NCBI GenBank assembly: GCA_016196035.1
Contig: JACPYM010000125.1
Coordinates: 1 to 64,000, forward strand
Length of the DNA stretch: 64,000 bases
Source of the DNA: Acidobacteriota bacterium
GTDB lineage: Bacteria > Acidobacteriota > Blastocatellia > RBC074
Direction of reading: 5' to 3'
Position 1 is the first letter of the stretch. Every line of letters begins with the position of its first letter. Under the pieces are notes generated by a model, which searched no databases, was not told the DNA's origin, and was given only the letters and a program-made list of their open reading frames with translations. The translations under genes and the position numbers were made by a program. Shown here one piece after another: positions 26,837-37,736 of the stretch.

Positions 26837-28387
26837 ATGGCTACTCCCATCCTGACCACAAAGCTATCACTTCCGCCTAAACGACCGGACTGGATCGTGC
26901 GGCTGCGTTTGTTGAATCAGTTGGACAAGGGGTTGGGGCGCAAACTGACGCTGATTTCGGCGCCGGCGGGTTCGGGCAAGACGACGCTGGCGGCTTCGTG
27001 GTTGCACGGCCTGAGCGGGCACAAGCATGGTGCGGTAAACATCGCCTGGCTTTCGCTGGATCAGGAAGACAACGACCCGGTGCGCTTTCTCTCGCACTTG
27101 ATCGCCACGTTGCAGCGGCTTGCTCCGCAGTTGGGGCGGGCGGCGCAGGCTTATCTGAAAACGCCGCACGTGCTCAATCTCAATCATCTGATGACGCTGC
27201 TCATCAACGACTTGGCCAAGCATTCCGAAGCGAGCACCACGCAACCCCCGCAACAAAACATCCTGGCGCTTGATGATTACCACGTCATCAGTCAGCGTGA
27301 CCTGCAAACCGCCATCGCGTTTTTTCTGGAAAACCTGCCGCCGCACTTTCATCTGGTCTTGGCGACGCGCGAAGAACCAGCCTTGCCCTTGCCACGCTTG
27401 CGTGTGCGGCGCGAAGTGACCGAGATACGCCCGCAGGATTTGCGCTTCACCGGCGAAGAGACGGTCGCCTTTCTGAAACGCACGATGGGGCTGGCGCTAA
27501 CCGCCGAAGAAATGCGCGCGCTGGAAGATCACACCGAAGGTTGGGTGGCGGGCTTGCAAATGGCGGCGCTCTCGTTGCGCGGACGTGGTCGCAATGAAGG
27601 GCCTAGTGAAGATGAAGAGCCACCCGTTTTGCAGTTGGCTTTGCCACCGGCTTGGCAAACCGAAGCGTTGGGCAGCGGCGGGCGCGACATCATTGATTAT
27701 CTGGCGGCAGAGGTGTTGCGGCAGCAGCCCGCAGAGATGCGCGCCTTTTTGCGTCAGACCGCCATCCTCGACCGGTTCAATGCCGCGTTGTGCGATGCCG
27801 TCACGGGGCGCGGCGATGGACAGGCCGCGTTGGCGTATCTCGAACGCGCCAACCTCTTTCTGATTCCGCTCGACGAACAGCAGCAGTGGTTTCGCTACCA
27901 TCACCTGTTTGCCGATTTTCTGCGCACCGCATTGACCGAGCCGGAGCAGCAGGCCTTGCACGTTGTCGCCAGCCGCTGGCACGAGGCGCATGGCTCAATG
28001 CCCGAAGCGATCAAGCACGCCCAGGCGGGCCGCGATCACGAGACGGCGGTGCGCCTGATCCGGCGCGGCGCTGAAGAAGCATGCCGCGTTGGCGCATACA
28101 GCACCTTGCTCGGCTGGGTGAACGCGCTGCCGGAAAAAGTCGTGCGCGCGCACAGTGATTTGCTGGTGCATAAAGGCTGGATTCTGTATTTGCGCGGCGA
28201 GATCGTCACCGGTGAAGCCTACGCCGCGCTCGCCGTCGCCAACGAACGCCCGGATGCGCCGCCCCTGCATCGTGGCATGTTGCGGGGCTTTCAAGCCTAT
28301 CTGGCAATCAATCGTGATGAACCGGCGCAAGCCGTAAAGTTTGCCGAAGAGGCGTTGACCTTTCTCAACGAGACCGAATCCTTTTAG
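26837..28387 (+). CDS. MalT/LuxR-type ATP-binding regulator, N-terminal part (interrupted by TAG)
   Basis: This is the first 516 codons of a large STAND-type transcription regulator. Visible features are a P-loop ([17 protein letters not shown]), Walker B-like [28 protein letters not shown] and '[16 protein letters not shown]', then '[19 protein letters not shown]' and '[15 protein letters not shown]', all hallmarks of MalT-like proteins. The frame ends at TAG 28385-28387 in the middle of the helical TPR-like domain. The same frame resumes immediately and continues as the C-terminal half to 29563. Either this is a pseudogene, a sequencing error, a programmed readthrough, or a truly split protein. 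The intact protein would be about 908 residues, normal for this family. The start ATG 26837 follows GCGCATC without a strong Shine-Dalgarno. Confidence 0.8.
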   Translation: MATPILTTKLSLPPKRPDWIVRLRLLNQLDKGLGRKLTLISAPAGSGKTTLAASWLHGLSGHKHGAVNIAWLSLDQEDNDPVRFLSHLIATLQRLAPQLGRAAQAYLKTPHVLNLNHLMTLLINDLAKHSEASTTQPPQQNILALDDYHVISQRDLQTAIAFFLENLPPHFHLVLATREEPALPLPRLRVRREVTEIRPQDLRFTGEETVAFLKRTMGLALTAEEMRALEDHTEGWVAGLQMAALSLRGRGRNEGPSEDEEPPVLQLALPPAWQTEALGSGGRDIIDYLAAEVLRQQPAEMRAFLRQTAILDRFNAALCDAVTGRGDGQAALAYLERANLFLIPLDEQQQWFRYHHLFADFLRTALTEPEQQALHVVASRWHEAHGSMPEAIKHAQAGRDHETAVRLIRRGAEEACRVGAYSTLLGWVNALPEKVVRAHSDLLVHKGWILYLRGEIVTGEAYAALAVANERPDAPPLHRGMLRGFQAYLAINRDEPAQAVKFAEEALTFLNETESF

Positions 28388-28408
28388 CGAACGACGGCGC
28401 TCAGCCAT

Positions 28409-29563
28409 TTGGGACAGGCGCAACGGCTCGTCGGCGACCGGCAGGCGGCGCTTCACACATTGCGCCAGACCATTGCGCTGGGGCAGCGGCTAGGACATTA
28501 CCTGCCTACGTTGGAAGCGTTGGGGTATCTGGCATTGCTACTGTATCAACAGGGGAAATTACGCGAAGCCATCCGTTCGTGCGAGCAGGCGGCTTGCCAG
28601 TTCATGGACGCGCACGGGCATCCGCTGCCCGTCGCGGGGTTTATTTACGTCCCGCTGGGCATGCTCTATTACGAGATCAACGACCTGCCGCGCGCCGCTT
28701 ATCACCTGACGACTGGCATTGCGCTCTGTCAGCAGATGGGGACGGTGTATGCCACACTGGCCGGGCAGCGCACGCTGCTCAAATTGCACGCCGCGCAAGG
28801 CGAACTTGAGGCTGCCTGGGAAGTCCTCGCGGCGGCGCGCGAATTGGCGGAGCGTTCAGAAAATCAACGGCGCATTCGCACCGTGACGGCCATGCGCGCC
28901 GAATTGCAATTGCGGCAGGGCCACACCGCCGCCGCCGCCGCGACGCTCAGCGCATTGCCCGCCGCTGCGGCAGCGCGCTCCGAACAAGAGAATCTGACCT
29001 CTGCCCGCTTGTTACTGGCGCAGGATCAGCCCCAAGCGGCCGCCGCCCTGTTACAACAAATCGAAGGCTTCGCCCGTCAACAGGGCCGCGAGGGCAGCTT
29101 GATTGCGATTTACCTTTTGCAGACGCTGGCCCAGCAGGCGTTGCAACAGCCAGAGGCCGCACGGGCTTATTTGGAACAGGCGCTTTGCCTGGCCGCGCCC
29201 GAAGGCTACCGCCGCCCCTTTCTGGATGAGGGCACGGCCATTGTCGCGCTTCTGCCGCGCAGCCAGCACCTCGCGCCTGCGTTCGTGGCCGGGCTGCTCG
29301 AAGGGTTTTCCAAACAAGCCCACGGCACGCCAGCAGCAGTTGCTTCCGCCGCCAGGAAGCAACTGCTGCTGGAACCGCTTAGCGAAACTCAGCGCACCAT
29401 CTTGCGCCTGGTCGCCGACGGCTTATCAAACCGCAACATCGCCGCCCGCCTCGCTATTACCGAAGGCACGACCAAATGGCACTTGAACCAAATATACGGC
29501 AAGCTGAGCGTCGGCAGCCGCACGCAAGCCGTCGCGCAGGCCCGCCAACTCAACCTCATCTGA
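28409..29563 (+). CDS. MalT/LuxR-type regulator, C-terminal TPR and HTH part
   Basis: This is the continuation, in the same reading frame, of the gene at 26837. It encodes TPR-like helical repeats ([36 protein letters not shown]) and a C-terminal LuxR helix-turn-helix ([42 protein letters not shown]). The first in-frame initiation codon after the stop is TTG at 28409, with no Shine-Dalgarno, so independent translation is doubtful. If expressed alone it would be a DNA-binding fragment without its ATPase control domain. LuxR/MalT regulators are activators that oligomerise on ligand and ATP binding. Followed by the three-tier palindrome H. Confidence 0.75.
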   Translation: MGQAQRLVGDRQAALHTLRQTIALGQRLGHYLPTLEALGYLALLLYQQGKLREAIRSCEQAACQFMDAHGHPLPVAGFIYVPLGMLYYEINDLPRAAYHLTTGIALCQQMGTVYATLAGQRTLLKLHAAQGELEAAWEVLAAARELAERSENQRRIRTVTAMRAELQLRQGHTAAAAATLSALPAAAAARSEQENLTSARLLLAQDQPQAAAALLQQIEGFARQQGREGSLIAIYLLQTLAQQALQQPEAARAYLEQALCLAAPEGYRRPFLDEGTAIVALLPRSQHLAPAFVAGLLEGFSKQAHGTPAAVASAARKQLLLEPLSETQRTILRLVADGLSNRNIAARLAITEGTTKWHLNQIYGKLSVGSRTQAVAQARQLNLI

Positions 29564-30124
29564 CAAATGCAGAAACATGGCCAAAGAGCATGGAGTTCAG
29601 GCTTCAGCCTGTCTTGGAGAGCGCGAGCACAGGCTGAAGCCCAATGGCATTGAATTAAGCGTGACAACGAGGTGTTCAGAGTTCACGCTTCAGCGTGTCT
29701 AAGTCGAATTAACACGCTGAAGCGTGAACTCTGAACACTAATTCAATGCCATTAGGCTTCAGCCTGAACTCCATGCTCTTTGGCGTATGTCCTGAAGACT
29801 TTTCTGTTCTGACCCTAACTTTCGATAGGTGAACCCCTCCCGCCAGCTTGTTAGACTCCACTGACCGCCCGTTCAGTAAGCATCAATAAACTGCGGGTGG
29901 CGCATAAACGCAGACCTCCTGTTGACTCGATAAAACTATAACGAAGCAATCATCTTGGTTCGGGGCTAGCTGTGGGATGACATCAAGGCAGGGCAAAGAC
30001 CCTGTCTGATTATTCAAGCACCAGAATAGCAAGCACCAGATCGGGCGGGTTCAACCCGTCGCCAGATCAACTTCCAACCAGCAACTTTGGGAGCCTGTTT
30101 CGGCGTCCACAAGGAGTCAGCACC
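29564..30124. other. 561-bp intergenic region, repeat plus receptor upstream region
   Basis: The left part is palindrome H (29580-29784). The right part (about 29785-30124) is the upstream region of the Oar-like receptor. The ATG at 30125 has AAGGAG about 10 nt before it. I see no coding sequence or clear sigma-70 promoter. Confidence 0.5.
29580..29784. repeat. Three-tier nested palindrome (element H)
   Basis: Three stems nest. The outer stem is 29580-29609 with 29755-29784 (GCCAAAGAGCATGGAGTTCA core). The middle stem is 29631-29657 with 29739-29765 (AATGGCATTGAATTA core). The inner stem is 29672-29698 with 29712-29738 (GTGTTCAGAGTTCACGCTTC core, perfect 27 bp). The motifs TTCAGGCTTCAGCCTG and TTCACGCTTCAGCGTG are themselves sister palindromes. 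It starts 16 nt after the LuxR stop. The form suggests serial insertion or duplication of related palindromes. Confidence 0.9.
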
Positions 30125-33100
30125 ATGAAAATTTCCGCTCGTCGCACGCTCTTTCTGCTTTGGCTTGCAGTGATTGTTGGGGGACTGTGGTTGAGTCCCG
30201 TGACGCCGGCTTATGCCCAAAACGCCACCGGCGCGATCAACGGCATGGTTACCGATCCGAATGAAGCCGTGGTCGCGGGCGCCAAGGTCAGCGCCACGCA
30301 TCGTGCCACCGGCGCAGTACGCAAGCTCACTTCCAATACCGAGGGCGGCTTTATCTTCGAGAGCCTGATCCCCGGCGAATACGAGGTGAAGGTGGAGGCG
30401 CAGGGCTTCACTTCGCAATTGCAAGTGCTGACCGTGCAGGTTGGCGTGACGGTTTCCGGCAAATTCACGCTGACGGTGGGCGGGGCGAATCAGACCGTCG
30501 AAGTCGTGGGCGGCGGCGCGCCGATTTTGAATACTTCGGATTCCGGCTTGGGTGGGATCGTGACGCAGAAGCAGATTGAAAGCCTGCCACTCAACGGGCG
30601 CAGTTTTCTTTCGGTCGCCAGTTTGGAACCCGGCGTTTCGGTGACATATCAGGCGACTTCGGGTGTGCTCAATCAGAATGACTTTTTCCAAGTGGGCGTG
30701 GGCGGCGCGCCTTCATACATGACCACGATTTCGGTGGATGGCGCGCGCGCGAATGACCGCATCACGGGCGGCACCTCGCAAAACTTCTCGTCTGAAACGG
30801 TGCAGGAATTTCAAATCAGCACCATCGGCTTCGATCTCTCGACGGGCACAGTGTCGGCGGGTGCGGTCAACGTCATTTCACGCGGTGGCGGCAATGCCTA
30901 TCACGGCAGTTCATTTCTGTTTTTCCGCGATCACAATCTGGCGGCCTTTTCGGCGTTGAGCCGTCCCTGCACGGGCCTGGCGACGGATAGTCCGTTGTGC
31001 GCCACCAGCGCGCGCAAACGGCTCGAAGACCCCTTCTTTGTGCGGCGGCAATATGGTGGAACGTTCGGCGGGCCGGTCATCAAGAACAAGCTCTTTTTCT
31101 TTACCAACTACGAACGCAGCGATCAAGTGGGCGCGCAACAGGTCAGGTTCACCGACCCGCTGCTGTTCGGTTACAACCACGTGGCGAAGGTGCCTTTCGA
31201 TCAACATCTGATCGGCGTGCGCCTTGACTACAACGTGACGCAAAAACACACCGCCTTCATGCGCGGCAACATTGACAAGAATGACAGCATTTCGGGCGGC
31301 GGCATGGAATCGAACTGGATCGGTTCGAGCAACTATTCCTATCAAACGCAATTCGGGTTGACGAGCGTTCTCAGCCCCAGACGCGTCAACGATTTTCGCT
31401 TTGCGTATTCCTACTTTCGCAACCGGCTCTTTCCACCCTCGCAAAAAGATTGCGAGGCGCTGGCGGGCGATCCGCGTTATTGCATCGGTGTCGGCAGTAC
31501 GCTGATCTCGTTCTTTGGCGGTTTGAGCATTGGCAATAACGCTAACGTTCCGCAAGACCGCCATCCGCGCACCTACCAATTCACCGACAACGTGAGCTGG
31601 ACGCAGGGCACGCACCGCATCCGCTTCGGCGGCAACTGGGAACACATTTTCAGCGCGGGCAGTTGGAACCGGAATTTTGCCGGGACGTTTGGCGTCTTCA
31701 GCCCGACGACGATTGCGGCCTCGAATCCGACGTTGTATGCCACGCTGCCCGCCAGTTTGAAGCTGGGCTACACCGGCCCGGTGGCGACCTTCGCTGAATT
31801 GCTGCAACTGCCAATGACGGGCGCGTTGACCATTGGTATTGGCGATCCGATTCAGCCGGTCAAACAAAATTTCAACAAACTGGCGCGCAACAACCTGATT
31901 CGTTTTTACGCGCAGGATGGCTGGCAGATCAAACCGAAGCTCACGCTCAATTACGGCTTGGCCTGGTCGTGGGAAGACAACATCGTTTACCACGATTACG
32001 AGCGTTCGCCCTATCTGGTGGCACTAGGGCTGAAGTCCACCAAAGTGCCGCAGGATTTGAATAACTTTGATCCGGCTTTCGGTTTCGCCTGGGCGCTCAA
32101 CGATAAGACAGTCATGCGCGGCAGCGCCTCGCTGCACCACACGTCAGCCAACCGCAGCTATCTGAAATTGCAGGATGAAATCCTGAACGGCCCGGCGGGC
32201 ATCGGCCTGACGTCGTCCAGTTCGTCGGCGTTGGGCAATCCCAAGCTGGGCGCGGGCACAACCTGCAACCCGGCGGTGACGGGCACGTGTATCAACTTTG
32301 CGACGGTGTTGCCGACCAATCTGACCGGCGGGGAGATGCTGGCCTACCTGCCAACCTTGCGCGGCATTTTGGAAGCGCAACAGGCACGCTTTAATGGCAC
32401 GGATTTGTCCATCCGCAACATTGACGTGCGCAAACAGGCACCGACCTATTTGACCGAAGCCGTCTTTGACGAACACTTCCGCACGCCCTACACGATGCAT
32501 TTCAACGCGGGCGTGCAGCGGCAAGTCATGCACAACCTATCTGTCTCGGCGGATTTTGTGATGCGCCGGGGCGTCAAGTTCGGCGCTTACGAAGGCTATA
32601 TGGAAGACATCAACCGCTGGAACCGCTTCAGCAGTTACTCGATCACGCCCGCGACCGGCGTGGCCGCGCCCGTCCGCAATCCGGTGTTGCCCGTTTGCTC
32701 ACAGGCGCAAGCGCTCGATCCGAAGGCGCTCTGCTCGACCAACATCATCTATTACGGCAACCCCAGCATTCTCTCGCGCTACACGGCCTTGCAGGTCAAA
32801 GTGGACAAGCGATTTTCGCAAGGCTTCATGCTGACGGCGGCTTACGCCTTGCAGCGTTACACGACCTACTTGCCGCTGAATGGGGCGACGCCGAACAGCT
32901 TCAACGATTCGGCACAGAATTTCGGCCTCAGCGGCGCCAGCCCGAAACAGCAGTTTTCGTTCAGCGCCATCTGGGATTTGCCGGACACCAAGAGCAGCAA
33001 CAAACTGCTGAAGGGGGTGTTGAACAATTGGCAACTCTCGACAATTTGGCAAATGCGCAGCCGTGACATCAACACCGTGCAACTCGGCACCTTTGACACA

Positions 33101-33619
33101 GACGGCGACGGCACCTTTGCCTTCCTGCTGCCGGGCAGCAAGATCAATGCATTCGGGCGCGGGCAGGGCGCCAGCGACATTCGCAAACTGGTGGATGCCT
33201 ATAACACGACCTTCGCCGCACCAAAGGACACGCCACTGCAACAGATTGGGACGGCGAATCGTGACAAGGTGGGCGCGGCTTATCCTTACATCGTGTTGCC
33301 GGATAATTTTTCCTCTGGCGACAGCTTCATCGCGCACGACTTGCGTGTCACGCGCTCGATTCCCATCCGCGAAAAGGTGCGGCTCAACCTGATTGCGGAA
33401 GGCTTCAACATCTTCAACATCGCCAATCTGGGCGGCTTCAGCGGTTCGCTGGCGAGCGCGGCCTACATTCGCCCGACCGCGAATGCAGCGGGCGCGATCA
33501 CCGCCGCTGGCCGTAACAATCCGAATAATACTTTCGGACAAGCGACCTCGCGCGTCAGCCCGATTTTCGGAACGGGCGGCCCGCGCGCATTCCAATTTGC
33601 AGCACGGCTTAGTTTCTAA
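30125..33619 (+). CDS. Oar-like TonB-dependent outer-membrane receptor
   Basis: This is a 1164-residue protein with a signal peptide ending near AYAQN and a carboxypeptidase-regulatory-like domain (about 33-115: [33 protein letters not shown]). A plug follows with [18 protein letters not shown], then a large beta-barrel, ending in 'FAARLSF' as expected for the outer-membrane insertion signal. It is a paralogue of the receptor at 6999-10433, with the same domain order and about equal length. It probably feeds a bulky substrate to the periplasm. The secreted esterase gene 30 bases downstream may act on the same substrate (inference). AAGGAG stands 10 nt before the ATG. Confidence 0.93.
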   Translation: MKISARRTLFLLWLAVIVGGLWLSPVTPAYAQNATGAINGMVTDPNEAVVAGAKVSATHRATGAVRKLTSNTEGGFIFESLIPGEYEVKVEAQGFTSQLQVLTVQVGVTVSGKFTLTVGGANQTVEVVGGGAPILNTSDSGLGGIVTQKQIESLPLNGRSFLSVASLEPGVSVTYQATSGVLNQNDFFQVGVGGAPSYMTTISVDGARANDRITGGTSQNFSSETVQEFQISTIGFDLSTGTVSAGAVNVISRGGGNAYHGSSFLFFRDHNLAAFSALSRPCTGLATDSPLCATSARKRLEDPFFVRRQYGGTFGGPVIKNKLFFFTNYERSDQVGAQQVRFTDPLLFGYNHVAKVPFDQHLIGVRLDYNVTQKHTAFMRGNIDKNDSISGGGMESNWIGSSNYSYQTQFGLTSVLSPRRVNDFRFAYSYFRNRLFPPSQKDCEALAGDPRYCIGVGSTLISFFGGLSIGNNANVPQDRHPRTYQFTDNVSWTQGTHRIRFGGNWEHIFSAGSWNRNFAGTFGVFSPTTIAASNPTLYATLPASLKLGYTGPVATFAELLQLPMTGALTIGIGDPIQPVKQNFNKLARNNLIRFYAQDGWQIKPKLTLNYGLAWSWEDNIVYHDYERSPYLVALGLKSTKVPQDLNNFDPAFGFAWALNDKTVMRGSASLHHTSANRSYLKLQDEILNGPAGIGLTSSSSSALGNPKLGAGTTCNPAVTGTCINFATVLPTNLTGGEMLAYLPTLRGILEAQQARFNGTDLSIRNIDVRKQAPTYLTEAVFDEHFRTPYTMHFNAGVQRQVMHNLSVSADFVMRRGVKFGAYEGYMEDINRWNRFSSYSITPATGVAAPVRNPVLPVCSQAQALDPKALCSTNIIYYGNPSILSRYTALQVKVDKRFSQGFMLTAAYALQRYTTYLPLNGATPNSFNDSAQNFGLSGASPKQQFSFSAIWDLPDTKSSNKLLKGVLNNWQLSTIWQMRSRDINTVQLGTFDTDGDGTFAFLLPGSKINAFGRGQGASDIRKLVDAYNTTFAAPKDTPLQQIGTANRDKVGAAYPYIVLPDNFSSGDSFIAHDLRVTRSIPIREKVRLNLIAEGFNIFNIANLGGFSGSLASAAYIRPTANAAGAITAAGRNNPNNTFGQATSRVSPIFGTGGPRAFQFAARLSF

Positions 33620-33649
33620 GCGGCTTAATTTCTAACTGGAGGAATGAAT

Positions 33650-34750
33650 ATGAAAGTGTCGTTGAATTTGCTCAAACTGCCGGCCTTGATCTGTGCTCTG
33701 CTGATCTTGCCGGTCTATGCCAGCGCGCAAGATGAATTCGTGCGCTTTGCGGGCACGACCTGCACCACGACGCCATACCTGCACTGTCCCGACAGCGAAT
33801 GCTCAGGGTCTATCGTGATCAATCAGGGGAATGTGGTGGAGATGAAGACGCGCCGCACTTACTTCCTGGATTATCCGTGCGATCTGAAGAAGGGCGAGAA
33901 AGTCACCTTCATTCTCAGCCTGCACGGCGGCGGTTCGTATGGCAACTGGCAGCGCAACTATTTCCCGCTCATGGATTACGTGAACAAGTATCGCCTGGTC
34001 GTCGCCACGCCCAACGCGCCGACGCGCGCGTGGTCAGAGGCGGACGACACCTATCTGCACAACATCGTCAACTTCGTCATCGAACAGCTTGGCCGCGAGA
34101 ACATCAAAGCCTTCTGGCTCTCCGGGCATTCGCAAGGCGGGATGACTTCCAACCGCATCATCCGCACCGACTTTTTCAAAGACAAAGTGGACGGCTGGCT
34201 TAGCTTGTCCGGCGGGCGTTTGGGCGGCAACCCCGGCCGTTCGGCAACCTTCGCACCGGCTGGCTTGCCGGGCGCGACGCCCCCCGCAGCGGCGGCCACG
34301 CGTCCCGCTCCCGGTGGCGCCACTCCCGCCGCGAATGCGCCGATGATGGCGGCAATGGCGGCTTTGCGCGAGCCGCCAGCGGCTGACTTCTCGTTTATTT
34401 ACGAGACGGGGCAGCGCGAAGTGGATGAGAAAGGCGTGCCCGAAACTTCGGATTGGGCGAAGAAGTATGCCTGCGGCCCGCGCCGCGCACCGATGGAAGT
34501 GGTGGATACCAAAGCGGGCTATGTGTATGACAGTACCCGGCTCAATCAATTGCGCCCCGGTTGGGGGCTGTTGCCCGCGCCCGGGAAAGCGCAGGTCTCT
34601 GTCTTTCCCGATTGCAAGGAGGGCCGCGTCGTCGCCGATGTCGTGCGCCTCGACAAAGGCCACACCGAAGGGCTGGAACCGAAAATCACCGAAGAGTTAA
34701 TCAAGCTGATGCTCACGGCTAAAGGCGGCAAGTTGCAACAAGCCCCTTAG
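33650..34750 (+). CDS. Secreted alpha/beta-hydrolase (PHB depolymerase/feruloyl-esterase-like)
   Basis: This is a 366-residue exported hydrolase. The signal peptide is residues 1-24 ([15 protein letters not shown]). Landmarks are '[13 protein letters not shown]' (oxyanion region), the nucleophile elbow GHSQGG and a late '[10 protein letters not shown]' that can supply the catalytic His. Two early cysteine pairs ([14 protein letters not shown]) may form disulphides. An Ala/Pro-rich insertion sits at about 200-250. The family deacylates polyesters or aryl esters of plant polymers. The start 33650 has GGAGG 7 nt upstream; ATG 33644 is too close to it. It directly follows the Oar-like receptor, so a linked polymer-degradation function is plausible. 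Confidence 0.82.
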   Translation: MKVSLNLLKLPALICALLILPVYASAQDEFVRFAGTTCTTTPYLHCPDSECSGSIVINQGNVVEMKTRRTYFLDYPCDLKKGEKVTFILSLHGGGSYGNWQRNYFPLMDYVNKYRLVVATPNAPTRAWSEADDTYLHNIVNFVIEQLGRENIKAFWLSGHSQGGMTSNRIIRTDFFKDKVDGWLSLSGGRLGGNPGRSATFAPAGLPGATPPAAAATRPAPGGATPAANAPMMAAMAALREPPAADFSFIYETGQREVDEKGVPETSDWAKKYACGPRRAPMEVVDTKAGYVYDSTRLNQLRPGWGLLPAPGKAQVSVFPDCKEGRVVADVVRLDKGHTEGLEPKITEELIKLMLTAKGGKLQQAP

Positions 34751-35130
34751 CTTGGTTTGACGTTCGGTTGGCGGGGAGCCACACGGCGGAACGACTCCGA
34801 TTGTGTGGCTTCCCCCTCGCTACGACAGCAAGTCGCACTCTCTTGAATTCCATTCAGCCCATCCGCACAGCTTGAATTTCCAGCAAGCCCGCCCTCCTCT
34901 TGAAGAGTCAACCTAAATCCTACAAGCTATTCACCCCGTCGCGTTTGGCCGCACCGGAAGAAGAGCGCGGTTCGTCTGTCGTGCATAGAGATTAATTTTC
35001 AGACTTTGCCCAAAACCGGTTCGTCTAAGCGGTCGCACAGTTACGTGACGGCAGCGCGTGCGAAAATGCCGCGCAACAATTTGCTGGGATAAGTTGGCAA
35101 CGGCCGGGGAAGGTGATTCTGATTCATTCT
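34751..35130. other. 380-bp intergenic region with hairpin and a repeated GGTTCGTCT
   Basis: A hairpin at 34773-34815 (GGGGAGCCACAC with GTGTGGCTTCCCC, one bulge) may terminate the receptor/esterase unit. GGTTCGTCT occurs twice, around 34969 and 35020. CGTCTAA at the second copy resembles an ECF-type -10, but no convincing -35 is seen, so autoregulation of the downstream sigma factor is only a possibility. Confidence 0.4.
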
Positions 35131-35703
35131 ATGGAAATCAGCGACGATCAGATCATCGAACGCACACTGGCAGGGGAAACTGATGCGTTCGGTCTGTTGG
35201 TGCAACGCTGGGAACGCCCGATTTATGGGTTGTCCCTGCGTATGCTGGGGCGTGATGAGGACGCGCGCGATGTCTGCCAGGAAACCTTTCTGGCGGCGTT
35301 CCGCAATCTAGGCAAGTTTCGCGGCGACGCCAAATTCTCATCGTGGATTTATCGCATCGCGCTCAATGCCTGTCATTCCAAGTTACGCAAACATGGCGGC
35401 GTGCGCGAATATTCGCTCGACACGGAGGATGCGGACGGGCGCAAATTTGAATTGCCCGACTGGGGCGCCGAGGAAAGCACAGATCGTTTGCAGCGTGACG
35501 AACGGGCCGTGCTGGTGCGCCGGGCGTTGCAAGCGCTGCCGGCTGAGATGCGGCAGGTGTTAATCATGAAGGAATATCACGAAATGACCTTTGCTGAGAT
35601 TGCCGAGGTCTTGCAAATTCCGGTGAGCACGGTTAAATCACGGCTCTATACCGGATTGCAACAGATGCGGGCGCGGCTCGATAAATTGCGCCGCGCGATT
35701 TGA
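35131..35703 (+). CDS. ECF-type RNA polymerase sigma factor (RpoE/SigW-like)
   Basis: This is a 190-residue sigma-70 family protein. Region 2 includes '[21 protein letters not shown]' and '[19 protein letters not shown]'. Region 4 has '[40 protein letters not shown]' (quoted in pieces), a complete helix-turn-helix. It is followed 86 bases downstream by a zinc-finger anti-sigma gene and a Spy/CpxP-like gene, suggesting envelope-stress control. The start is uncertain: ATG 35131 fits family alignment; GTG 35113 is the other option, and neither has a well-spaced Shine-Dalgarno. Confidence 0.92.
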   Translation: MEISDDQIIERTLAGETDAFGLLVQRWERPIYGLSLRMLGRDEDARDVCQETFLAAFRNLGKFRGDAKFSSWIYRIALNACHSKLRKHGGVREYSLDTEDADGRKFELPDWGAEESTDRLQRDERAVLVRRALQALPAEMRQVLIMKEYHEMTFAEIAEVLQIPVSTVKSRLYTGLQQMRARLDKLRRAI

Positions 35704-35789
35704 ACGGCCGCAACACTGTGCACGAAGCAACCGTCAATAAAATGATCGAGGTACTGGCCGAAAGAGAAAGTGAGCCGAACGGAGAGATT

Positions 35790-36476
35790 ATGAAGTCGCA
35801 ACATGAAGCCCCCAAATGTGAGCGGAAGGAAGAATTGGTCGAGTATCTTTATGACGAGATGCCGTTCCAACGCCGCGCGCTATTTGCCGATCATTTGACC
35901 GCTTGCGCCAGTTGCAGCGCTGACTTGGTCGGCATGGAGCGGCTGCGGGGCGAATTGCGCGTGTGGGATGTCCAGACGGTGCCTCGCATGGAACTGGTCA
36001 TCCCCCGCTCGAAACTCGACGTGCTGAAAGAATTGCTGGGCCTGTTTCCGCTTTGGTCGCGCGCAATGCTGGCGACGGCGGGGGCTGTCGCTACGATTTT
36101 GATCGCGCTCGGCACGCTCAGTCTGTTCAGGCAAACGAATGCCGTGCCGGACAAAATGGCTGGCGGCGCAACGCCTGCCCCGCTGAATGTGCAGCTTGTG
36201 GCACCCCCGCAAATTACGACGCCCGCAGCCTTGTCACCCGCCGAAATCAAAACCCTAGTCGGGGCCGAAGTGGCCAAGGCGCTTGAGCAAGAGCGGCAAA
36301 CGTTGCGGACGCAAATGGCGGCGTTGGATGCGCGCAATCAGGAGCAGCGCGCCCAATTGCAAACGCTCACGCATCAACTGCGCGCCTTGAACGTTCGACA
36401 TCAGGAAATGCTGGCGGCCCAACAGCCTTCGATTCGCAGCATCTTTGCCGAGGCTGAGCCGAACAGTGAAAGGTGA
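35790..36476 (+). CDS. Anti-sigma factor, zinc-finger (zf-HC2) membrane protein
   Basis: This is a 228-residue single-pass membrane protein. The N-terminal ZAS-type zinc finger reads 'LVEYLYDEMPFQRRALFADHLTACASC' in pieces, with the H-x3-C-x2-C signature. A TM helix lies near residues 92-114 (AMLATAGAVATILIALGTLSLF in pieces). The extracytoplasmic part is Ala/Gln-rich and likely coiled-coil (EQERQTLRTQMAALDARN). The start at 35790 is chosen from GGAGAG 5 nt upstream. The partner is almost certainly the sigma factor directly upstream: the zinc finger binds it in the cytoplasm and the outer part senses the envelope. Confidence 0.88.
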   Translation: MKSQHEAPKCERKEELVEYLYDEMPFQRRALFADHLTACASCSADLVGMERLRGELRVWDVQTVPRMELVIPRSKLDVLKELLGLFPLWSRAMLATAGAVATILIALGTLSLFRQTNAVPDKMAGGATPAPLNVQLVAPPQITTPAALSPAEIKTLVGAEVAKALEQERQTLRTQMAALDARNQEQRAQLQTLTHQLRALNVRHQEMLAAQQPSIRSIFAEAEPNSER

Positions 36477-36482
36477 TTGGCA

Positions 36483-37634
36483 ATGAAACCCGCTGTCTCA
36501 AGGACAATTTGGTTGAATTTGGCGACGCTGATCTTATTGCTGACGCAGGCTGCCGTTGCCCAAAATCTGGCGCGCGGCTTGAACGGTCAAGCGCGTAACC
36601 AACAAACGCGCCCCGGTTTCGTCAGCCGGACTGAAGCGAAACCCGAGACGCGGCCTGAAAAAAAAGTACAAGTCGAAGCCGTCAAAATGATAGACCCCGC
36701 CAAACAAACGAAGGTGGCGGATTTCTTCAGCGCCGACGAACAGCAGTTGGCCCGCTTGGGCGTGGGCAATCCGGTGGCGCAGATGCTGGTGTTCCGCGAA
36801 TTGCAGCGCCGCTTTCCCCTCAGCGACAAGCAGCGCGCGGCCATCCTGGCGCTCTTCAAAGAAGAAACTCCCCGGCTGCGTACTTTGCGCGAACAACGTG
36901 GCAAACAGGAACACGCCTTGGAAGAGGCCATCTACGGCGAGAGCTTCGACCCGCAGGCGATTGATCAACTGGTGAATGAATCCGCCGCCACACAAAAGGA
37001 ATTGATGACCCGGCAGGCGACGCTCGAAGCCCGCCTGCTCGGCATTCTCGCCGTCGAGAATCGCGGCCAGGCGCGGCTGTTTCTTGCTTTGTACGAGCAG
37101 GCGTTAGGCCCGCAACGTAATAGCCCGCCGTTGCCGATGCTGCTCAACCGGCAATACAACGGCCCGTGGCGCGTGCTGGCCGAACTGTTTGGCGATGATC
37201 TGGAAATGCTGATCCCCGGCTTTGGCAATCCGCTGACGATTCTGCTGGTCTTGCGCCAACTGGAGTTGGCACCAGCGCAAAAAGCCGAGTTCAAAGCGCT
37301 TTCCCAGGAAGTGCGCAATGAATTACGCACCGAGTTTGAACAGCGCAATGCCGCCGCGCGCGAACAACCCGGGCGCGAACCGCTGGCGGAACGGCTGGAA
37401 AACAAATTGAAAATTGTCGAAGAAAACGCAGATCGTCAGGCGCGGCTGATGAAACGCCAGACGCACGTCGAAACGCGCTTCCGGCAAATTTTGAATCCCA
37501 AGCAGTGGGAAACCTATACGACCCTCTTGCGCGGCATGTTGGTGGGCAATGTCGTGCGTCCGGCAGCGCCGCCCGTCAATCAACCGCTGCTGAAAAACCG
37601 GCCCGTCCGGCCCTTGCTCAAAAATCCTGAATAA
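36483..37634 (+). CDS. Periplasmic Spy/CpxP-like (LTXXQ-type) protein
   Basis: This is a 383-residue exported helical protein. Signal peptide: residues 1-26 (WLNLATLILLLTQAAVAQ). Two similar helical halves are visible: 'FPLSDKQRAAILALFKEETPRLRTLREQRGKQEHALEEAIY' (in pieces) and 'LELAPAQKAEFKALSQEVRNEL' then 'ILNPKQWETYTTLL'. Such L-x-x-Q, charge-rich helices recall the Spy/CpxP family of ATP-independent periplasmic chaperones and envelope-stress feedback proteins, here seemingly duplicated. It follows the sigma/anti-sigma pair by 6 bases, which supports an envelope-stress role. The family call is by pattern only; a generic periplasmic helical protein is the alternative. Confidence 0.65.
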   Translation: MKPAVSRTIWLNLATLILLLTQAAVAQNLARGLNGQARNQQTRPGFVSRTEAKPETRPEKKVQVEAVKMIDPAKQTKVADFFSADEQQLARLGVGNPVAQMLVFRELQRRFPLSDKQRAAILALFKEETPRLRTLREQRGKQEHALEEAIYGESFDPQAIDQLVNESAATQKELMTRQATLEARLLGILAVENRGQARLFLALYEQALGPQRNSPPLPMLLNRQYNGPWRVLAELFGDDLEMLIPGFGNPLTILLVLRQLELAPAQKAEFKALSQEVRNELRTEFEQRNAAAREQPGREPLAERLENKLKIVEENADRQARLMKRQTHVETRFRQILNPKQWETYTTLLRGMLVGNVVRPAAPPVNQPLLKNRPVRPLLKNPE

Positions 37635-37736
37635 GCAACTTCTTGAGGTTCGACAGCCGTTTGGCTGTTCTAAAAGATGCGGGTAAAGTGGTGCGCGTGC
37701 CTGGGCGCACCACTTTCTTTTTGAGTTTTCCGCATC

